Under the pieces are notes generated by a model. It was given only the letters and a program-made list of their open reading frames with translations, was not told the origin of the DNA and made no database searches. The position numbers and the translations under genes are program-made. A DNA stretch of 5,649 nucleotides from positions 1 to 5,649 of the forward strand of contig CALAEY010000016.1 in NCBI GenBank assembly GCA_937891085.1, read 5' to 3'. This document shows, in pieces, positions 1 through 5,301 of the stretch (the first letter of the stretch is position 1; each line of letters starts with the position of its first letter). The DNA is from an uncultured Prevotellaceae bacterium. Its GTDB lineage: Bacteria > Bacteroidota > Bacteroidia > Bacteroidales > Bacteroidaceae.

Positions 1-564
1 TTGTGTTATAAATATCTAAATATCAATAAGTTAAATATAAATCAGCAAACACTAAATAATTCTGATGCGTTGACAGATGGAGATATCCTTTTTGGAAAGT
101 CAAGTGTGAAGGTGACAGATGGGAAGATAGTGCCACAAGACGGTGGCAGCCTCGCTCTGAAGTTCATCACCTACAAGCTCCGCATCCCTAAGGACTTTAA
201 GCTCATCAGCAACAATGAGATAATCAGTAATGGTAAATTTACATTGAGCGGTGAAGGGGTAAGCAACAAATGGGAATATAACGTAGAATCAGGTGAAGCT
301 ACTTGGACTAAAGGTGACATTGTAAAAAGAGTATATTTTGCCTGGGATGAAGGTAAGGTTAGTAGTGATTGTTACATCGTCTTTGGCTATGATGGTGCCC
401 CAGCAGGGAAGATGCTCACACTCTCGTTGGCTTCTTCTGATGAAACTTATACAGCCGGAAGCTGGGAGCTTACCCTTCCTAGTGAATTCTCTACAGACAA
501 TGTCTATACACTGACAGAGACTACGCTGCCAGCTCACGCTTGGGAGAAAGTTGAGAATGAATAA
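1..564 (+). CDS. C-terminal part of a putative fimbrillin-like surface protein (5' end outside window)
   Basis: The reading frame is open from the first base to a TAA at 562-564. The TTG at position 1 is probably an internal leucine codon: no in-frame ATG occurs until far into the protein (GKMLTL, about residue 137), and the first 60 bases are AT-rich. About 187 residues are visible. The pattern DALTDGDILFGKSSVKV, followed by a hydrophobic stretch LALKFITYKLRI and then alternating beta-strand-like segments with many Ser/Thr/Gly, resembles the Bacteroidales fimbrillin (Mfa-like) fold, in which a short D-(I/L)-L-(Y/F)-x strand precedes the LKF..hxLxI strand. Such proteins are lipoproteins exported to the surface and may polymerise into fimbriae or act as tip adhesins. 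The signal peptide and lipobox would lie upstream and cannot be checked. The family call is pattern recognition only; another Bacteroidales beta-sandwich lipoprotein is possible. A strong terminator follows directly. Confidence 0.5.
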   Translation: MCYKYLNINKLNINQQTLNNSDALTDGDILFGKSSVKVTDGKIVPQDGGSLALKFITYKLRIPKDFKLISNNEIISNGKFTLSGEGVSNKWEYNVESGEATWTKGDIVKRVYFAWDEGKVSSDCYIVFGYDGAPAGKMLTLSLASSDETYTAGSWELTLPSEFSTDNVYTLTETTLPAHAWEKVENE

Positions 565-567
565 GCA

Positions 568-652
568 CTCCAACCGCTCACATTTACACCCTTTACAGTT
601 TACAGGGCAAAAAAAGAATGGGGAGGCCACTATGTGGTCTCCCCTGCTTTTT
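568..652 (+). repeat. Direct repeat copy 1: 3' tail module with TTTACA triplet and terminator
   Basis: This ~85-bp unit begins 3 bases after the stop codon of the left gene and recurs after the ATPase gene at 2270-2354. The first part, 571-604, matches 2274-2307 at 33 of 34 bases and contains TTTACA three times (583-588, 592-597, 599-604). The second part is a GGGGAGGCCAC-type hairpin with a T-run. The spacer between them is less conserved. The orientation is the same in both copies. Confidence 0.85.
620..652 (+). terminator. Rho-independent terminator of the fimbrillin-like gene
   Basis: GGGGAG (620-625) pairs with CTCCCC (639-644). The stem continues through a G-T wobble and CCAC/GTGG to a 3-nt loop (631-633), giving 11 pairs. 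It is followed by TGC and T5 (648-652). An A7 run at 609-615 lies on the other side, so the hairpin could also stop transcription arriving on the minus strand. Confidence 0.85.
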
Positions 653-674
653 AATAGAGCTCCACACCATATGA

Positions 675-760
675 CATCCGAAAAGGACAAAAAGCGCCGT
701 TTTCGGAAGTGATATAAATTATAATGCATCCGAAACGCATAAAAAAAAGAACTTTCGGAT
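675..760. promoter_or_regulatory. Two tandem inverted repeats (TCCGAAA...TTTCGGA) with 52-bp phasing
   Basis: Four exact 7-bp half-sites are present: TCCGAAA at 677-683, TTTCGGA at 701-707, TCCGAAA at 729-735 and TTTCGGA at 753-759. Each inverted pair is offset by 24 bp and the two pairs are offset by exactly 52 bp, close to five helical turns. The spacers between arms differ in sequence, which suggests the arms are what is selected. The array lies upstream of the predicted ATPase promoter (790-797), so a protein-binding operator is more likely than an RNA hairpin of that transcript. The binding protein is unknown. Confidence 0.6.
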
Positions 761-789
761 AAAGTATAGCAGCATATTAAAAAAATCAC

Positions 790-797
790 TATCTTTG
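790..797 (+). promoter_or_regulatory. Bacteroidetes -7 promoter element for the ATPase gene
   Basis: TATCTTTG fits the Bacteroidetes primary-sigma -7 consensus TAnnTTTG exactly. It lies 25 bases before the ATG at 823, predicting a short leader starting near 803. No convincing TTTG -33 element is seen at the expected distance, so full activity may need an activator, possibly one acting at the upstream inverted repeats. Confidence 0.6.
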
Positions 798-822
798 CAA
801 CAACAACTATAAGAGTGTGTCT

Positions 823-2268
823 ATGGGAAATAATCGCATTATAGGCCGAGAGTATGAGCAGCATATACTGAAAAACGTCTGCGAAGAGAAAGAAGCACGC
901 CTCATTGCAGTATATGGCCGCCGCCGAGTGGGCAAGACTTATCTCGTGAAGTATTTTTTTGAAGAAAACTTTGATTTTTTCTTCACGGGCAGCTTTGAGA
1001 CTCCTATGAAAATCCAGCTTGCACTCTTCAGCAGTGCACTGAAAGAATATAGCAGAAACTCTGCACCCCTCCCCAAGAATTGGTTTGAAGCGTTCGACCT
1101 ATTGAAAGCATACCTGATGTCATTGAACAAAAAACAGATAGTGGTCTTTCTTGATGAACTGCCATGGATGGACACTCCCAAATCTAACTTCTTGACAGCA
1201 TTCAGCTATTTTTGGAATTCTTGGGCATCTACACACGATGGCCTGAAGTTGATAGTATGTGGTTCTGCCACCTCATGGATGCTTGACAAGGTGGTAGGTG
1301 ACAAAGGGGGGCTTTACGGACGTTCCTCACGCTCTATTTATATTGCACCATTCAATTTATATGAAGTAGAATCATTTTTGCACCAGCGTAAAGGCATCGT
1401 TTGGAATCGCTATCAGATACTGGAAGCCTATATGATATTCGGAGGTATCCCGTATTATCTTGACATGCTGGAAAAAGGATTACCCTTTGAACGTAATATA
1501 GACAATCTTTTTTATCGTGATGGCGCCCCCTTGCGCACTGAATATGAGTTCCTGTTTCGTTCTTTATTCAGGTCATCAGCACTCTATAGAAATATTGTCG
1601 ATGCGTTGGCAAAGAAAAACAAAGGACTGACACAGAAAGAAATAAAAGAGGAATTAAGAGCCAGCGACGGAGGGGTGTTGTCTACAGCACTGGACAATCT
1701 GTGTAAATGCGACTTTATCAGAAAGTACTCCGCTTATGGGAAAAAAGAGCATGGGAGTCTATATCAGTTGACTGACTTGTTTTGCCTATACCATCAGAAA
1801 TTCATAGGCAATCAGACGGGGCATGACGAACACTACTGGACAAATATCAAAGAGAGTACCAGAAATTCATGGGCAGGCTATGCCTTTGAGCAAGTTTGCC
1901 TACATCACATAAATCAGATCAAAGAAAAATTAAGCATAAAAGGCGTACTTACGAATATCTGTTCTTGGTCAATAACAAGGCAGACAGACAAAGATGGGAC
2001 CATCTGGCCAGGGGCACAGATAGACTTGCTCTTATGCCGTGGAGACCATGTCATCAATGTATGTGAAATGAAATACAGCCAGTATTCATATGCACTTACT
2101 AAGGAATATGAAACGAAGATTCGCGAGCGCAACAACACCTTCGTTCATTTCACGAATACAAAAGATGCCATTCAAAACATTCTCGTCACTACTTATGGTC
2201 TGAAAGAGAACTTGTATTCTGGCATTTTTAGTGCTACTGTGACGATGGAAGATCTTTTCAGTAAATAG
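823..2268 (+). CDS. AAA ATPase (ATPase_2 type) with C-terminal DUF234, PD-(D/E)XK-like domain
   Basis: The protein has 481 residues from the ATG at 823; an in-frame GTG at 817 would add two, but the ATG fits better. Walker A is GRRRVGKT at residues 32-39. Walker B is IVVFLDE at 106-112, with D111 and E112. A sensor-1-like CGSAT lies near 146-150. Residues about 268-302 (LTQKEIKEELRA...FIRKY) look like a winged helix. The C-terminal part contains W-AGYAFEQVCL (350-360), GAQIDLLL (D401) and NVCEMKYS (E415, K417): the spaced D...ExK signature of PD-(D/E)XK nuclease folds, as expected for DUF234. The family is common and multicopy in Bacteroidetes and archaea, and its physiological role is unknown; mobile-element or defence roles have been guessed. 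No partner gene sits in the same operon. The gene is intact, is AT-richer than the genes to its right, has its own promoter, and is bracketed by direct repeats, which suggests acquisition as a unit. Confidence 0.9.
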   Translation: MGNNRIIGREYEQHILKNVCEEKEARLIAVYGRRRVGKTYLVKYFFEENFDFFFTGSFETPMKIQLALFSSALKEYSRNSAPLPKNWFEAFDLLKAYLMSLNKKQIVVFLDELPWMDTPKSNFLTAFSYFWNSWASTHDGLKLIVCGSATSWMLDKVVGDKGGLYGRSSRSIYIAPFNLYEVESFLHQRKGIVWNRYQILEAYMIFGGIPYYLDMLEKGLPFERNIDNLFYRDGAPLRTEYEFLFRSLFRSSALYRNIVDALAKKNKGLTQKEIKEELRASDGGVLSTALDNLCKCDFIRKYSAYGKKEHGSLYQLTDLFCLYHQKFIGNQTGHDEHYWTNIKESTRNSWAGYAFEQVCLHHINQIKEKLSIKGVLTNICSWSITRQTDKDGTIWPGAQIDLLLCRGDHVINVCEMKYSQYSYALTKEYETKIRERNNTFVHFTNTKDAIQNILVTTYGLKENLYSGIFSATVTMEDLFSK

Positions 2269-2269
2269 T

Positions 2270-2354
2270 CTCCCAACCGCTCATATTTACACCCTTTACA
2301 GTTTACACCCTAAAAATAGTGCGGGGAGGCCACGATGGTATCCCCTGCTTTTTT
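2270..2354 (+). repeat. Direct repeat copy 2: 3' tail module after the ATPase gene
   Basis: This is the second copy of the unit at 568-652, beginning 1 base after the ATPase stop codon. TTTACA occurs at 2286-2291, 2295-2300 and 2302-2307, with the same 9- and 7-base spacing as in copy 1. The hairpin part differs from copy 1 by a few substitutions and a 2-base length change near the loop. The last T coincides with the stop codon of the convergent membrane-protein gene. Confidence 0.85.
2323..2354. terminator. Shared terminator between convergent ATPase and sigma-operon transcripts
   Basis: GGGGA (2323-2327) pairs with TCCCC (2341-2345). After a G-A mismatch and a G-T wobble, CCA/TGG closes a 3-nt loop (2333-2335). 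T6 follows at 2349-2354 on the plus strand. On the minus strand the hairpin is followed within a few bases by T5 (A5 at 2312-2316 on the plus strand). It can therefore serve both converging transcripts. Confidence 0.75.
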
Positions 2355-3007
2355 CACTTGCCAGACTCCTGAATGGCATCTATGGCATCCGTCACACGGC
2401 TGTGCCAAAGCTGGCTGGGCTGGGGCAGGAACACGTCTAGCTGGCTGATGGCATCGCGCATGGCATTGTAGCGGCGGAAGAAGGCGGTGAGGCCTACAAT
2501 CAGACCCAGCACCACGCCAAAGAGGACGATGCCGGCTATCACCTCGAAACTGAGAGGACCGATGTGCTGCTTCTGGTAGGCTTCCCAGAGGAAATAGCAC
2601 GTCCACAGGGCACTGAAGGGTAAGGCCACATAGAGCTGCTTCACATTGAGCTTCCGCAGCTGCACCAAGTGCTGCCCCACTGCCAGAAGGTCGGCCTCTG
2701 GGCGCAGCTGACGCTGCACATCCACGTTGAGCTTCAGCTGGAACAGCACCGTGGCCAGCACATAGAGGGCGGTGACGATGCAGAACAGCCATGAGAAGCC
2801 GCAGAGCGCACGGAATACCCACAGCACCAAGGGTATCTCCAGCAGACCGATGATGACAACCATCCACCCCACCCTGTTCACGGTGTTCATCTTCTGCTGC
2901 ACCACGTGGCGGATGATCTGTTCGTTCACTATGCGCTGATCGTCGAGCTTGCCTTTCAAGAGGCCGATTTGCTGACGCATGTCTTCAAAATCATTGTTGT
3001 TTTCCAT
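2354..3007 (-). CDS. Four-helix membrane protein encoded with the ECF sigma factor, function unknown
   Basis: The protein has 217 residues, with ATG at 3007-3005 and TGA at 2356-2354. A charged amphipathic N-terminal helix (about 6-44, FEDMRQQIGLLKGKLDDQRI...) resembles a short coiled coil. Four hydrophobic segments follow at about 45-66, 69-90, 124-141 and 153-175, with Arg/Lys-rich edges (FFRRY at 176-180), then a ~40-residue soluble tail. I recognise no named family. The start lies 13 bases after the sigma-factor stop codon, so the two are almost certainly co-transcribed. A membrane protein with a cytoplasmic helical N-terminus next to an ECF sigma factor is a natural candidate for its anti-sigma partner. 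However, the HxxxCxxC zinc motif and a FecR-type layout are absent, so this role is inference. Base composition is GC-rich, like the sigma gene. Confidence 0.85.
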   Translation of the reverse strand: MENNNDFEDMRQQIGLLKGKLDDQRIVNEQIIRHVVQQKMNTVNRVGWMVVIIGLLEIPLVLWVFRALCGFSWLFCIVTALYVLATVLFQLKLNVDVQRQLRPEADLLAVGQHLVQLRKLNVKQLYVALPFSALWTCYFLWEAYQKQHIGPLSFEVIAGIVLFGVVLGLIVGLTAFFRRYNAMRDAISQLDVFLPQPSQLWHSRVTDAIDAIQESGK

Positions 3008-3020
3008 CGTTTTCTGGTTT

Positions 3021-3494
3021 TTAATCGTTCATTTCTTTCAGTTGTTTTCTGATGCGGAGCAGTCGCATGGAGACGGCTTTCACCATGATGCCCGTGATGG
3101 CAGCTATCTCCTCGTAGCTCAGGCTCTCCAGCCAGAGCAGCACGATGGCCCTGTCGAAGAACCCCAGCCGGCCAATGCGTCGATAGAGCTGCTTGATCTG
3201 CAGGGTGTCAGCGTCACGGTCTTCGAAGAGGTTCACGTCCATGTCCAGAGGCAGGGCGTCACGCTTCTTCTTGCGCTCACATGTGATGCAGGTGTTCAGG
3301 CTCACGCGGTAGATCCACGTCTTGACATCGCTCTCGCCCTTGAAAGAGTCTAAGCCCTTCCAAAGGTTGATGAGCACCTCCTGGAAGAGGTCATTCACCT
3401 CCTCCTGGTCTTTGGAGAACATGTAGCACACCGTGAAAATGGTGCTTTTGTGGGCCTCCACCATCTGCGCAAATCTGGTTTCCAGTGTTTCCAT
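3021..3494 (-). CDS. ECF-type RNA polymerase sigma factor (sigma-70 family)
   Basis: The protein has 157 residues, typical of an extracytoplasmic-function sigma factor with regions 2 and 4 only. Region 2 spans about residues 8-78: DLFQEVLINLWKGLDSF (35-51) is the core-binding and -10-interacting helix pair, and TWIYRVSLNTCITCERKKKR (59-78) is region 2.3-2.4. An acidic linker follows (DMDVNLFEDRDAD). Region 4 (about 98-152) has the helix-turn-helix LSYEEIAAITG...VSMRLLRIRKQL that reads the -35 element. The protein would direct RNA polymerase to a small regulon. It is first in an operon with the membrane protein 13 bases downstream, its likely regulator. The start ATG at 3494-3492 fits region 2 beginning close to the N-terminus. 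The signal sensed and the targets cannot be told from this window. Confidence 0.95.
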   Translation of the reverse strand: METLETRFAQMVEAHKSTIFTVCYMFSKDQEEVNDLFQEVLINLWKGLDSFKGESDVKTWIYRVSLNTCITCERKKKRDALPLDMDVNLFEDRDADTLQIKQLYRRIGRLGFFDRAIVLLWLESLSYEEIAAITGIMVKAVSMRLLRIRKQLKEMND

Positions 3495-3525
3495 ACTACG
3501 TTTTTCGCATAAGTTCTTTTGTTAG

Positions 3526-3555
3526 TTAGACGCAGGAATCTGCAGAAAACCTCAA
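3526..3555 (-). promoter_or_regulatory. Candidate ECF-type promoter of the sigma operon
   Basis: On the minus strand, CGTCTAACTAAC (3532-3521) lies 26 bases before the sigma ATG, and CCTTGAGG lies about 16 bases further upstream (near 3557-3550). CGTC is a common -10 core for ECF sigma factors. The exact Bacteroidetes TAnnTTTG element is missing here, so self-activation by the encoded sigma factor is possible. The -35 match is weak. Confidence 0.3.
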
Positions 3556-3563
3556 GGATTTTG

Positions 3564-3607
3564 AAAAAAAACGAGGGCTATGCGCATTTTCCAACGGCAT
3601 AGCCCTC
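3564..3607 (-). terminator. Rho-independent terminator of mscL
   Basis: GAGGGCTATGC (3573-3583) and GCATAGCCCTC (3597-3607) form a perfect 11-bp stem with a 13-nt loop. On the minus strand it is followed by U8 (A8 at 3564-3571 on the plus strand), 30 bases after the mscL stop codon. The plus-strand side has no T-run, so it works in one direction and separates mscL from the sigma operon. Confidence 0.9.
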
Positions 3608-3637
3608 TTCACCATTAACATTTCCGTATGAAAAAGT

Positions 3638-4072
3638 TTACTTGTTCTTCAGCAAATCGCGTATTTCAGTGAGCAGAGTTTCCTCAGCGCTTGGTGCTGG
3701 AGGTTCTGGTGCAGGAGCAGGCTCCTCTTCTTTCTTGCGGTTCAGCTTGTTCATGGCCTTGATCATCAGGAAGACGCAGAGCGCCACGCAGATGAAGTCC
3801 ACGATGTTCTGTATGAACTGGCCGTAAGCCACCACAGACTGACCAGCCTCCTGAGCCTCTGCCAGAGTAGCATAAGAGCCCTCACCGCTCAGCTTCACGA
3901 AGAGATTGGTGAAATCTACACCGCCCGTACACAGGCTGACGATAGGCATCAGCACGTCGCTTACCAATGAGCTGACAATCTTACCAAATGCACCGCCGAT
4001 GATCACACCGACAGCCATGTCCATCACGTTGCCTTTCATGGCAAACTCCTTAAATTCTTTAATAAATCCCAT
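3638..4072 (-). CDS. mscL: Large-conductance mechanosensitive channel MscL
   Basis: The protein has 144 residues, the usual MscL length. The N-terminal amphipathic helix MGFIKEFKEFAMKGNVMDMA is followed by TM1 (about 14-46, VGVIIGGAFGKIVSSLVSDVLMPI), whose small Gly/Ala residues line the pore constriction. A periplasmic loop covers about 47-83, TM2 about 84-108 (FIQNIVDFICVALCVFLMI), and a charged turn NKLNRKKEEE follows. A Pro/Ala/Glu-rich linker (117-128) leads to the C-terminal bundle helix EETLLTEIRDLLKNK. The homopentamer in the inner membrane opens under membrane tension and releases solutes during hypo-osmotic shock. The ATG at 4072-4070 is preceded by an A-rich leader and fits the conserved N-terminus. 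The gene is monocistronic: it has its own terminator and is divergent from the GAPDH gene, with no functional link between them. Confidence 0.97.
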   Translation of the reverse strand: MGFIKEFKEFAMKGNVMDMAVGVIIGGAFGKIVSSLVSDVLMPIVSLCTGGVDFTNLFVKLSGEGSYATLAEAQEAGQSVVAYGQFIQNIVDFICVALCVFLMIKAMNKLNRKKEEEPAPAPEPPAPSAEETLLTEIRDLLKNK

Positions 4073-4110
4073 AATTTTACTTTTTTAAATAATTAAATAT
4101 GTTTGATGAT

Positions 4111-4119
4111 GCGAATATA
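4111..4119 (-). promoter_or_regulatory. Possible -7 element for mscL
   Basis: On the minus strand TATATTCGC resembles TAnnTTTG with one mismatch and lies about 39 bases before the mscL ATG. No clear -33 element is seen. If real, it lies within the upstream region of the GAPDH promoter. Confidence 0.25.
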
Positions 4120-4133
4120 TAAAAAGTTTTTTG

Positions 4134-4141
4134 TAATTTTG
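4134..4141 (+). promoter_or_regulatory. Bacteroidetes -7 promoter element for the GAPDH gene
   Basis: TAATTTTG matches TAnnTTTG exactly. It predicts a transcript start near 4147-4149 and a leader of about 70 bases. A TTTG at 4102-4105 is too far upstream (28 bp) for the usual -33 spacing. The surrounding region is strongly A/T-rich, as expected for a highly expressed gene. Confidence 0.65.
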
Positions 4142-4148
4142 CATCGCA

Positions 4149-4170
4149 ATAGGAAAAATATTATTCCTAT
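4149..4170. promoter_or_regulatory. Near-perfect 22-bp palindrome at the predicted GAPDH transcript start
   Basis: ATAGGAA (4149-4155) is mirrored by TTCCTAT (4164-4170) around a self-complementary AATATT core (4157-4162). Only the A-A pair at 4156/4163 breaks symmetry. The element begins at about +1 of the predicted transcript. It could be an operator for a dimeric repressor of glycolytic expression or a 5'-end hairpin that stabilises the mRNA. There is no T-run after it, so it is not a terminator. Confidence 0.5.
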
Positions 4171-4220
4171 AGTGAGATTACACTGAAATTTGTTATTATA
4201 AACCTTTTAAAATTAAAGAA

Positions 4221-5249
4221 ATGATTAAAATCGCTATCAACGGCTTTGGCCGTATCGGTCGCCTCGCTTTCCGTCAGATGTTTGAGGCTGAGGGTTATGA
4301 AGTAGTAGCTATCAATGACTTGACCAATCCTAAGATGTTGGCTCACCTGTTGAAGTATGACACCGCACAGGGTGGTTTCGCTGGCAAGTTCGGTGAGAAC
4401 AAGCACACTGTTGAGGCTGGTGAGGACTACATCGTAGTAGATGGCAAGAAGATCACTATCTATGCAAAGCCTAACGCAGCTGAGCTGCCTTGGGGTGAGC
4501 TGGGTGTTGACGTAGTTCTGGAGTGCACAGGCTTCTACACTTCTAAGGAGAAGGCTTCTGCTCACATTCAGGCTGGTGCCAAGAAGGTGGTTATCTCTGC
4601 TCCTGCTGGCAACGACCTGCCTACCATCGTTTACAATGTAAACCACAAGACTCTGACTCCTGCTGATACAGTGATCTCTGCTGCATCTTGCACCACTAAC
4701 TGCTTGGCTCCTATGGCTGACGCTCTGAACAAGTACGCTCCTATCGTATCTGGTATCATGTCAACCATCCACGCTTACACTGGCGACCAGATGATTCTGG
4801 ACGGCCCACAGCGCAAGGGTGACCTCCGTCGTAGCCGCGCAGGTGCTCAGAACATCGTTCCTAACTCAACTGGTGCTGCCAAGGCTATCGGTCTGGTAAT
4901 CCCTGAGCTGAACGGTAAGCTGATCGGTTCTGCACAGCGCGTTCCTACTCCTACTGGTTCAACTACTATCCTGGTTGCTGTAGTTAAGGGTAAGGATGTA
5001 ACTAAGGAAGGCATCAACGCTGCCATGAAGGCTGCTGGTACTGAGTCATTCGGCTACACTGAGGATCAGATCGTTTCTTCTGACGTTATCGGCATGAAGT
5101 TCGGTTCACTCTTCGACGCTACTCAGACAATGGTCACAAAGATTGCTGACGGCTTGTTTGAGGTTCAGGTTGTTTCATGGTATGATAACGAGAACAGCTA
5201 TACTTCACAGATGGTTCGCACTATCAAATATTTCTCTGAGAACTGCTAA
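4221..5249 (+). CDS. gap: Type I glyceraldehyde-3-phosphate dehydrogenase
   Basis: The 342-residue protein catalyses the NAD-dependent phosphorylating oxidation of glyceraldehyde-3-phosphate to 1,3-bisphosphoglycerate in cytosolic glycolysis and gluconeogenesis. The N-terminal Rossmann motif is INGFGRIGR (6-14). D33 in AINDL favours NAD over NADP. The catalytic motif SCTTNCLAP has Cys157 as the nucleophile, and His184 in STIHAYTGDQ is the base. The phosphate-binding segments DLRRSRAGAQNIVPNSTGAAKAIG and the C-terminal SWYDNENSYTSQMV are intact. Nothing essential is missing. Codon use is strongly biased (CTG, GCT, GGT, ATC, AAG), as in very highly expressed genes and unlike the ATPase gene. 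The start ATG follows an A-rich leader (AATTAAAGAA) without a Shine-Dalgarno sequence, normal for Bacteroidetes. The gene is monocistronic, with its own promoter, a palindrome in the leader, and a terminator. Confidence 0.98.
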   Translation: MIKIAINGFGRIGRLAFRQMFEAEGYEVVAINDLTNPKMLAHLLKYDTAQGGFAGKFGENKHTVEAGEDYIVVDGKKITIYAKPNAAELPWGELGVDVVLECTGFYTSKEKASAHIQAGAKKVVISAPAGNDLPTIVYNVNHKTLTPADTVISAASCTTNCLAPMADALNKYAPIVSGIMSTIHAYTGDQMILDGPQRKGDLRRSRAGAQNIVPNSTGAAKAIGLVIPELNGKLIGSAQRVPTPTGSTTILVAVVKGKDVTKEGINAAMKAAGTESFGYTEDQIVSSDVIGMKFGSLFDATQTMVTKIADGLFEVQVVSWYDNENSYTSQMVRTIKYFSENC

Positions 5250-5270
5250 TTTACTGTTCTTATAGAGCAA

Positions 5271-5296
5271 AAAAACTCCGCTTCGGCGGAGTTTTT
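5271..5296. terminator. Bidirectional UUCG-tetraloop terminator between gap and the Uma2 gene
   Basis: AAAAACTCCGC (5271-5281) and GCGGAGTTTTT (5286-5296) are perfect reverse complements around a TTCG loop closed by C-G, an exceptionally stable tetraloop. The flanking A and T runs give a U-run on both strands. It lies 21 bases after the gap stop codon and 5 bases from the stop of the convergent Uma2 gene, so it can terminate both. Confidence 0.93.
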
Positions 5297-5301
5297 AGTG
5301 T

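Noticed and set aside
565..822. CRISPR-like or small-RNA interpretation of the repeats before the ATPase
   Set aside because: Only two imperfect 52-bp units with inverted arms are present, without conserved full-length repeats or regular spacers. The promoter lies downstream of them.
289..864. Minus-strand 191-residue open frame
   Set aside because: It overlaps the fimbrillin-like gene, runs through a terminator hairpin and the operator-like repeats, and has Cys/His/Arg-rich, low-plausibility sequence.
568..2354. Insertion sequence or transposon flanked by repeats
   Set aside because: No transposase or integrase is encoded between the repeats, and there are no terminal inverted repeats or short target duplications.
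2310..2867. Minus-strand 185-residue open frame rich in Ala, Arg and His
   Set aside because: It is an out-of-frame shadow of the GC-rich membrane-protein gene; the correct frame gives four clean membrane helices and a short gap to the sigma gene.
2979..3353. Plus-strand 124-residue open frame
   Set aside because: It is antisense to the recognisable ECF sigma factor and has no family resemblance.
4167..4646. Minus-strand 159-residue open frame
   Set aside because: It is antisense to GAPDH; codon bias of the sense gene leaves this frame open by chance.
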